This document shows positions 22,562-27,843 of a stretch of 27,843 bases of DNA, piece after piece. The stretch's first letter is position 1. The number at the start of each line of letters is the position of its first letter. The stretch spans positions 34,364-62,206 of the forward strand of contig DHHB01000060.1 in NCBI GenBank assembly GCA_002403075.1, in the 5' to 3' direction. The translations under genes and the position numbers were made by a program. The notes below the pieces were generated by a model. That model did not search any database. It saw nothing but the letters and a program-made list of their open reading frames with translations, and was not told where the DNA came from. Origin of the DNA: a bacterium UBP1_UBA4783 (GTDB lineage: Bacteria > Krumholzibacteriota > Krumholzibacteriia > Krumholzibacteriales > Krumholzibacteriaceae).

Positions 22562-23686
22562 CTACAGATACCGCGGCCAGCCGTTTGGATTCGCCGCCTT
22601 ATACCCTCGATACCAAAGGCAGAACGGATAGAGAAAAACGAGAACCGCGAGCGCCGCGATATACGCGGTTCCCAATCCCATTTTCGCATGGAGGTTCAAC
22701 GCCCGGGCCGCGAGCTCCAGCGCCGCGATGTGCACGATATAGAAGAAGAGAGCCGTCTGGCCGAATACGAGGATCGGATTCCGGAGCCGCGCCCGTTCGC
22801 CGGCCCTGCCCTGAAACCTGAACAACAAACCGAGGATGACGCCCATCAGCCCGAGTTCCAGCGCAGCGAAGGACGCGCTGGGAGGGTATTTGCTGAGATG
22901 AAGCCATTGGACGAGAGAGCCGTTCTCCCGATGAAGCATCATATTCCCGTAATTATTCAATCCGCGCACGACGCCGAAGAGGAGCAACGACGCCGTGCCG
23001 CCCGCGAAGAGCGCCTTCTCGGGCGACCAGCGGGGCGATCCGGAGTCTCCGTCGTGATGCAATTTTCTCCCGAACGCGAATCCCAGCATCATCATCGCGA
23101 GCCACGGGAACACGGGATACGGGATAAGGAGGCGAGGAAACACTCCGCCGTGAATCAGGAAGGTCCCGACCACGTTCAACAGATCGTTATCGATTTTGAG
23201 CAGGACTCCGTTGAGGAGTTCGCCGGCGAGGAGGAATCCGATGGATAGGCCGAGAAGCCAAGCCGTTTTCAGACGGCGCAGCGGGATCATCAATACGAGC
23301 GATATGCCGATGGCGTAGAGGACCTGAAGTATGATCGATCCGTAGCCCCAAAACCAAGAAATGAAAACAAGATCGAGCGCGGCGATAGCGAGTCCGCGCG
23401 TCAGCACGTAGCGGTCGACGGAGGCTCTCGATTCGCCTGCCTTCTCTCGCCGCAGCGCGCTCAGGGCAAGGGCCGTTCCGGCGAGAAACAGAAACGTCGG
23501 CGCGCAGATATGAGTGATCCATCTCGTGAAGAACTGAGACGCCGGAAGCTCCATTCCGGCCCGATAGAGAAAGAACGAGTCCGTGAAAAGCTTGTCCTTG
23601 TTGAAAGCGGTGGAGGCATGATCGACGGCCATCAGGATCATGACGATCCCGCGCATCCAGTCCAGCGCCATGAAGCGGTGTTTCAT
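22562..23686 (-). CDS. DUF1624 / heparan-alpha-glucosaminide N-acetyltransferase-like membrane protein
   Basis: The 374-residue protein has about ten hydrophobic segments and begins MKHRFMALDWMRGIVMILMAVDH. The LDWMRG...MAVDHA pattern is typical of DUF1624/HGSNAT-catalytic and related membrane acyltransferases. An ITHICAPTFLFLAGTALALS segment follows near residue 57, and FPWLAMMMLGFAFGRKL near 205. Such proteins move acyl groups across the membrane onto sugars or other acceptors; the acceptor here is unknown. A promoter at 23700-23728 would give a very short leader, and there is no convincing ribosome binding site. The neighbouring upstream gene is a D,D-carboxypeptidase, so a cell-envelope sugar substrate is possible but not shown. 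Confidence 0.85.
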   Translation of the reverse strand: MKHRFMALDWMRGIVMILMAVDHASTAFNKDKLFTDSFFLYRAGMELPASQFFTRWITHICAPTFLFLAGTALALSALRREKAGESRASVDRYVLTRGLAIAALDLVFISWFWGYGSIILQVLYAIGISLVLMIPLRRLKTAWLLGLSIGFLLAGELLNGVLLKIDNDLLNVVGTFLIHGGVFPRLLIPYPVFPWLAMMMLGFAFGRKLHHDGDSGSPRWSPEKALFAGGTASLLLFGVVRGLNNYGNMMLHRENGSLVQWLHLSKYPPSASFAALELGLMGVILGLLFRFQGRAGERARLRNPILVFGQTALFFYIVHIAALELAARALNLHAKMGLGTAYIAALAVLVFLYPFCLWYRGYKAANPNGWPRYL

Positions 23687-23699
23687 ACGCCCCGACCGG

Positions 23700-23728
23700 A
23701 TTCTATTGCAGTTCGGCGCAGTATACAA
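23700..23728 (-). promoter_or_regulatory. Promoter for the DUF1624 gene
   Basis: On the minus strand TTGTAT (23728-23723) and TAGAAT (23705-23700) are 17 bases apart. The -10 ends 13 bases before the ATG at 23686, giving a leader of about seven bases. A second -10-like TATACT (23725-23720) overlaps the -35 and could give a longer leader. Confidence 0.4.
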
Positions 23729-23772
23729 GCTTCTTGATCGAGGCCGATCGATCGACGGAAATCGCGCTTCGC

Positions 23773-24669
23773 TCAACGACCGCTATGCGACGCGGGCGCC
23801 TGAGCTGACGGAGGCCCATTCATAACGAGCTCCGCGAGCCCTCTGGCAAGCATCTCTTTGGCCTGTGCGTTTCTGACTTTGGCGCTCGACGCACCGAGCA
23901 CGACCGCGATCGCCCGTCTGTCGTTCCTCGCCGCCGTCGCCGCGATGGAATATCCCGCCGCCCGGAAATACCCCGTCTTGAGACCGTCGCACCCATCGAC
24001 CCTTCCGAGCAGCCGATTGTGACTCACCATTATGAACGGCTCGTCGGCCTCTTCCCGGAACGGGCGCCGTTTCGTGGAGGTATATTTCAAGGCGTCCGGC
24101 TTTTTCAGGAGCTCCCGGCACAGCGTCGCGATATCGCGCGCGGTCGAAACGTCGGGCAGTTGGCCCCTGCCCGGAGGCAGACCGTGCACCGAGCGAAAGA
24201 CCGTGTCTTTCATTCCGATCTCCTGCGCGCGCTTGTTCATCATGTCCACGAAAACCGCTTTGCCGCCCGCGTAATGGATCGCGAGCGCGGTCGCGGCGTC
24301 GTTCGCCGACTCGACGATGAGCGCGTACAGCAGATCTTCGAGCCGGAACACTTCGTTTTCCTTCAAGTATACCTGCGACCCGCCGATCCTGGCGGCTTCC
24401 GCGGTCACCGTGACCCGCTCGTCCAACGTCAGGCGTTCGGCTTCGACCGCCTCGAGAACGATGAGCAGCACCATGAGCTTGGTCACGCTCGCCGGGTACG
24501 CCTTGACGTCGGCGTCGTCTTCGAAAAGCACCTTGCCCGTGGCGGCGTCGACGACGATTGCGCCCGAGTAGGGATCCTTGGCGACGACCTCCAACGCCCC
24601 ACCGGGACCGGCCGCGCACGAGAGCAGCAGCACGACGAGCGCCGAGACGATCGCGGGGTATTTTCTCAT
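23773..24669 (-). CDS. D-alanyl-D-alanine carboxypeptidase (S11 family, DacF-like)
   Basis: The 298-residue precursor carries the three penicillin-binding motifs of family S11 in the right order: SVTK (S61 nucleophile, K64), SAN (121-123) and KTG (231-233). An N-terminal hydrophobic segment with LLSC suggests export, possibly as a lipoprotein. The HGLPPGRGQ segment follows the usual HGL motif. The enzyme trims the terminal D-Ala from peptidoglycan stem peptides in the periplasm. It lacks the long C-terminal beta-domain and amphipathic anchor of E. coli DacA/DacC, ending about 65 residues after the KTG motif. A good promoter lies at 24715-24744 and GAGGGA precedes the ATG at 24669. Confidence 0.93.
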   Translation of the reverse strand: MRKYPAIVSALVVLLLSCAAGPGGALEVVAKDPYSGAIVVDAATGKVLFEDDADVKAYPASVTKLMVLLIVLEAVEAERLTLDERVTVTAEAARIGGSQVYLKENEVFRLEDLLYALIVESANDAATALAIHYAGGKAVFVDMMNKRAQEIGMKDTVFRSVHGLPPGRGQLPDVSTARDIATLCRELLKKPDALKYTSTKRRPFREEADEPFIMVSHNRLLGRVDGCDGLKTGYFRAAGYSIAATAARNDRRAIAVVLGASSAKVRNAQAKEMLARGLAELVMNGPPSAQAPASHSGR

Positions 24670-24714
24670 TGTCGTTCCCTCGCTCCTTTTTCCGTTCGCC
24701 CGAAGAGCGATGGG

Positions 24715-24744
24715 ACTATAGGGACAATCTATTGCCGGAGTCAA
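24715..24744 (-). promoter_or_regulatory. Sigma-70-type promoter for the carboxypeptidase gene
   Basis: On the minus strand TTGACT (24744-24739) and TATAGT (24720-24715) are separated by 18 bases. The expected start near 24708 gives a leader of about 38 bases that includes AAAAAGGAG and GAGGGA before the ATG. Confidence 0.6.
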
Positions 24745-24798
24745 CGATAAGCGGCGCGGCCATCGCTTTTTCCAGCGCGGCGGATGATGCGTTTCGGC

Positions 24799-24827
24799 TT
24801 GCGAAAGGATCGCAGCAGCATCATATT
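24799..24827 (+). promoter_or_regulatory. Possible promoter for the large lipoprotein gene
   Basis: TTGCGA (24799-24804) and CATATT (24822-24827) are 17 bases apart in the divergent 266-base region. Several A/T-rich alternatives overlap the -10 (ATATTA, TAAAAT). It would give a leader of about 100 bases. Confidence 0.35.
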
Positions 24828-24935
24828 AAAATAGAAGGGATACTACGCCGACAACCATCCAATCGATACGAGCGAGGCTCGGGCTTTCCACGCGCGGCGC
24901 ACGTCCGCGTTCGCGCGCAGGGGAAAGGAGAAGGT

Positions 24936-26801
24936 ATGAGAACGTTCGCTTTCTGCGCGGCTGTTCTCGCGGGGGCGCTCCTCATCGCGTTGGGGAGCTG
25001 CCGTATGCCGTTCTGCCCGACGGGCGAAGATCCGTTCGTCATCATCGACAAGCCGCCGCCGCCAGCGGGAGGCGGCACGCAGGCGCTCGGGGAAGTCGTC
25101 GTTTTCGGATGGCGCGGCGGAAACGAGCGGGACCCCCGCTCCGTTCGTTGGATGTGGAGCCCCGTCGTCGACACGAACGGCGTCTACGACCCCACATTCG
25201 ACATCGTCAGGGATCTCAACGAGCATCCCGAGCGTTACGAAGACAAGTGGTCGAAGTGGGTTCCGTACAGCAGCCCGCGCGGCCGCGGCACGACGCTCGG
25301 AGACGATGAAACGCTGCAGATGAACCGGGCGCATATTTTCGCGGTGCAGGCGATGGATATGTGCGGCAAAACCACCGCGCAGTTCAACCGCGGAACGAAC
25401 GTCCGGCAGTTCATTGTGAGCGCCGTCGCGGGACCGCTGTTGACCGTCGCGGAGCCGCTTCTCGGCGCCAACAGGTTCCTCGGAATGAGCATGAATCCCC
25501 GGTCATGCGAGTTTCCCGCGGATCTCGCGCTCAACTTCGCGTGGCGGGCGGACGCCTCGAGCTACGGCGGCGAGATCGCCGGCTATCGCTACGGGTGGGA
25601 CGTGGCGGACATAAACGATCCCAACGCCTGGGACGTGAGATTCTCGCTCGCGCACACATCCGCGCCCCCGATGGCCTTCTCGGCGGGCACGCATACCTTC
25701 TTCGTCGAGGCGATAGATAATATAGGCAAAATCACCCTCGGCAGGATTCAGCTTTTTATCGTTCCGTTCACCATGGAAAGAAATCTCCTCTGGGTGGACG
25801 ATTTCCCCTCGAGCGAGTTCACGCAGATCGACTATGTCATGCCGACGGAGAGTCAGCACGACGCGTTTTGGCTCGATATCTGCGGCCGCGCGCAGGGGTT
25901 CGACCCGGCGCTGGACGTGTGGGACGCATACTACATGCACAACTCGAGACCGCCCGAGTTTTCGCGCATCCGGATGTACCGGAATATCATCTGGTCCTAC
26001 AGTTCAACCAACGATTACGGAGCGTGGGACGACGTCATCCGCTTTACCCCGGAAAGCATGATCGGATCGGGACCGACATTGGTGACCAATTACCTCTCGA
26101 TGTTTCTCGCGAAGGGGGGGCATCTGCTGACGGAAGGACGTGCCGACCGTTCGGGCGGGCTCGCGGCGTGCCTGCTGCCGACCGCCCAGAGTTTCCCCAT
26201 GAATCTGATGTGCGAAATCACCGGCAATCAGGCCGGCTGCGACGGAGATCGGAGCGGCGTCAACACGATCGCGTACCGCGACTACTGCGTGACTATGCTC
26301 GACAAGGTCATCGGCATGTTTCGCGTCGATGCGGATATGCCCGCGCGAATCCTACGCTCCGACTGCATGATCCACGCGGTCAAGGCCGACGATCCGGTCG
26401 CCGGCGCGCTCGCCGGCCTCCCGGACCGGCTCGATCTCTGGGAAGAAATTACAAAGCCGGGCAGATATTTCGATCCCGCGGCGCCCGCTCCGCGTCCCGG
26501 AGGATTCACCTATGTCGAGGCTTACGATCCGGCATACTGGATGGATAGGAACTCCGTCGCGTCCCAGCCCTGCTTCCATCCGATGTTCCGCATGCGAACG
26601 AGGAACACCTTGTCGCCCTTGAATAACTCCGCGGTGGCGCTCGTCCTCACGAAGCACGACAACGTCGTCCCCCCCGCTCCGGGAGCCGTCGCCGCGAAGA
26701 GCTTCCATTTCGGCTTCCCGCTCTGGTTCTTCAACCGGACGCAGGTGAATCAGATCGTGGGCGCGATCTTTACGGAATGGAGGATCGAGTCCGGAGAGTG
26801 A
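24936..26801 (+). CDS. Large lipoprotein of unknown function
   Basis: The ATG at 24936 follows GGAAAGGAGAAGG. The 621-residue product has a lipobox (ALGSC, C22) and is predicted to be lipid-anchored. The first part of the mature protein (about 45-285) has Ig/fibronectin-like segments: VVVFGWRGGNERDP, LALNFAWRADASSYGGEIAGYRYGW (in two pieces) and FSAGTHTFFVEAIDNIGKI. This suggests two beta-sandwich domains. After NLLWVDDFPSSE (from about 285), a mixed alpha/beta region includes MYRNIIWSYSS and LSMFLAKGGHLLTEG, reminiscent of glutamine-amidotransferase-like folds found in extracellular proteins of candidate phyla. No catalytic triad could be assigned. It ends 56 bases before a dimethylargininase gene on the same strand. 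Confidence 0.8.
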   Translation: MRTFAFCAAVLAGALLIALGSCRMPFCPTGEDPFVIIDKPPPPAGGGTQALGEVVVFGWRGGNERDPRSVRWMWSPVVDTNGVYDPTFDIVRDLNEHPERYEDKWSKWVPYSSPRGRGTTLGDDETLQMNRAHIFAVQAMDMCGKTTAQFNRGTNVRQFIVSAVAGPLLTVAEPLLGANRFLGMSMNPRSCEFPADLALNFAWRADASSYGGEIAGYRYGWDVADINDPNAWDVRFSLAHTSAPPMAFSAGTHTFFVEAIDNIGKITLGRIQLFIVPFTMERNLLWVDDFPSSEFTQIDYVMPTESQHDAFWLDICGRAQGFDPALDVWDAYYMHNSRPPEFSRIRMYRNIIWSYSSTNDYGAWDDVIRFTPESMIGSGPTLVTNYLSMFLAKGGHLLTEGRADRSGGLAACLLPTAQSFPMNLMCEITGNQAGCDGDRSGVNTIAYRDYCVTMLDKVIGMFRVDADMPARILRSDCMIHAVKADDPVAGALAGLPDRLDLWEEITKPGRYFDPAAPAPRPGGFTYVEAYDPAYWMDRNSVASQPCFHPMFRMRTRNTLSPLNNSAVALVLTKHDNVVPPAPGAVAAKSFHFGFPLWFFNRTQVNQIVGAIFTEWRIESGE

Positions 26802-26857
26802 GAGCGCGTGACGCCTCATCGTCGATCGGCGGCCGGGGCCGCGGAGGTTTTCGTCAC

Positions 26858-27613
26858 ATGCCGTTCACAAAGGCGATCGTGCGCGAGCCCGGGGAGGGGT
26901 TCCGCCGGTGCATATCGACACACCCCATGAGGCACACCGTCGACGTGGCGCGCGCGAAGGCCCAACACGCGACCTACGTCAAAACGCTTGAGGATCTCGG
27001 TCTCGAGGTAATCCGGCTCGAGAAGGCCGACGGCCTCCCCGACTCGTGCTTCGTCGAAGATACGGCGGTCGTGCGCGGGGAAAGAGTCCTGCTCTGCAGG
27101 CCGTCCGAGGAGGCCAGGCGGGACGAAGTGACGGCGATCGAGCCGGTCCTGTCCGAGATGCTCGCCGCGAAGAGAGCGTTCGAGCCCGCGACCATCGAGG
27201 GCGGAGACGTGGTCCATGTGCGCGACAGACTCGTCTGCGGGCTGACCAGGCGCACGAACCGAGAGGGCGCGCGACAGATGGCCGACTGGCTCGGCGTCGG
27301 GGTGGACATCGTCGTCGCCCCGGGCATGATGCATCTTAAGAGCCACGTGAGCTACATCCGGGACGGCACGGTCCTCGTCACCAAGGTCCTCGCCGGCGAA
27401 CCCGCATTCGCGAGCGAGGACAGGCTCGTCGTTCCCGATGGCGAGGAGTACGCGGCGAACGTGCTTTCCGTGAACGGCACCGTGGTGATGCCGGCGGGCT
27501 TTCCCCGGACGAAGGAGGTTTTGGAGCGGGCCGGCTTCGCCGTCATCGCGCTCGAAATGGACGAGTTCCCGAAGTGCGACGGCGCCATGACCTGTCTCTC
27601 CATCCTCCTCTAG
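26858..27613 (+). CDS. Dimethylarginine dimethylaminohydrolase (amidinotransferase family)
   Basis: The ATG at 26858 has GGAGG at 26843-26847, 10 bases upstream. The 251-residue protein shows DDAH hallmarks: SCFVEDTAVV (E67, D68), IEGGDVV (E114), the catalytic His in MMHLKSHVSY (H159), and the nucleophilic Cys near the C-terminus (C246 in GAMTCLSILL). Length matches the family. The enzyme should hydrolyse N-omega-methylated arginines to citrulline and a methylamine in the cytoplasm; specificity for methylated versus plain arginine cannot be read from sequence alone. No arginine-deiminase-pathway genes are nearby. It converges with a partial gene at the window edge. Confidence 0.92.
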   Translation: MPFTKAIVREPGEGFRRCISTHPMRHTVDVARAKAQHATYVKTLEDLGLEVIRLEKADGLPDSCFVEDTAVVRGERVLLCRPSEEARRDEVTAIEPVLSEMLAAKRAFEPATIEGGDVVHVRDRLVCGLTRRTNREGARQMADWLGVGVDIVVAPGMMHLKSHVSYIRDGTVLVTKVLAGEPAFASEDRLVVPDGEEYAANVLSVNGTVVMPAGFPRTKEVLERAGFAVIALEMDEFPKCDGAMTCLSILL

Positions 27614-27686
27614 GCACATCGAAATAAAGCGCAAACACGACGGCTGTCATCGGTGACGACGGGGCCCGGTCGCTCGAACCGAATAC

Positions 27687-27843
27687 TCATTTCCCGTCCT
27701 TCATGTTCTCGTCTCTCCGCCCGTCGTCGTACAGGCCGATCGCCTTTATGACATCCCCCTTTTCGTCGTACGCGAAGGAAAGACGGAAGTAATCGAGATC
27801 CCCGACCCGGAAGAGATCCTTTCCGATGGGAACGAGCCGATAT
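27687..27843 (-). CDS. C-terminal fragment of a serine-hydrolase-like protein
   Basis: On the minus strand the frame is open from the window edge to a TGA at 27689-27687, giving the last 51 residues; the gene begins outside. The segment YRLVPIGKDLFRVGDLDYFR, followed by GDVIKAIGLYDDGRRDEN, resembles the small beta domain found at the C-terminus of many beta-lactamase-like serine hydrolases and related exported proteins. No active-site motif is in view, so the identity is provisional. Confidence 0.6.
   Translation of the reverse strand, partial: YRLVPIGKDLFRVGDLDYFRLSFAYDEKGDVIKAIGLYDDGRRDENMKDGK

Noticed and set aside
1..27843. tRNA/rRNA genes, CRISPR arrays, insertion sequences or prophage
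   Set aside because: No cloverleaf or rRNA segments, no regularly spaced repeats and no transposase or phage proteins were seen on reading the window.

Overview
The window is high-GC bacterial chromosomal DNA, densely packed with genes on both strands. Leftward genes form several compact clusters. There are many lipoproteins with lipoboxes, signal peptides and outer-surface type enzymes. One secreted glycosidase-like protein ends in a FlgD-like/T9SS-type domain with a YPNPFN signature. These point to a diderm of the FCB-like or candidate-phylum type (Krumholzibacteria or Eisenbacteria style). That placement is inference from gene flavour only; there is no rRNA marker. I see no tRNA, rRNA, CRISPR array, insertion sequence or prophage gene. 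No gene-free stretch exceeds 300 bases.

Layout. Bases 1-6548 run rightward: the end of an AIR-synthase/HypE-like protein, a secreted TPR protein, then a translationally coupled pair of secreted peptidases (M14 carboxypeptidase-like, C69 dipeptidase-like). An ABC-F ATPase (6574-8442, minus) converges on them and diverges from a secreted five-bladed-propeller glycosidase-like protein (8676-10460, plus). The glycosidase starts at TTG and may be preceded by a coupled 34-codon leader ORF. From 10505 to 24669 everything is leftward. In transcription order this is: a D,D-carboxypeptidase, a DUF1624 membrane acyltransferase, a six-gene cluster (AsmA-like, DUF4197, radical SAM/SPASM, Cys-rich-tail membrane protein, TPM lipoprotein, LemA), a PilT ATPase, a DUF5674 plus 110-residue protein pair, an AMP-ligase/carrier/acyltransferase fusion, a His-rich duplicated lipoprotein and a BaiN-type flavoprotein. 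Bases 24936-27613 run rightward (large lipoprotein, dimethylargininase). A leftward serine-hydrolase-like C-terminus closes the window.

The most interesting system is at 17290-21554. A radical SAM/SPASM enzyme with a PqqD-like N-terminal region has an ATGA overlap with the gene upstream and a GTGA overlap with the gene downstream. The downstream gene encodes a 320-residue membrane protein with no cysteine until residue 281 and then ten in its last 40 residues, seven of them in an alternating Cys-Ala run. Predicted topology puts this tail in the cytoplasm, where a radical SAM enzyme could modify it. The next gene overlaps by ATGA and encodes a TPM-domain lipoprotein, followed 17 bases later by LemA. 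I infer a membrane-protein modification system in which a Cys-rich tail, not a small free peptide, is the substrate. This is a hypothesis and has not been demonstrated.

Other notable items are the His-rich lipoprotein built from two ungapped copies offset by exactly 104 residues, the coupled DUF5674 pair with a near-consensus promoter, the 844-residue ligase-ACP-PlsC fusion that seems to be read from a leaderless message, and several hairpins around the PilT start.
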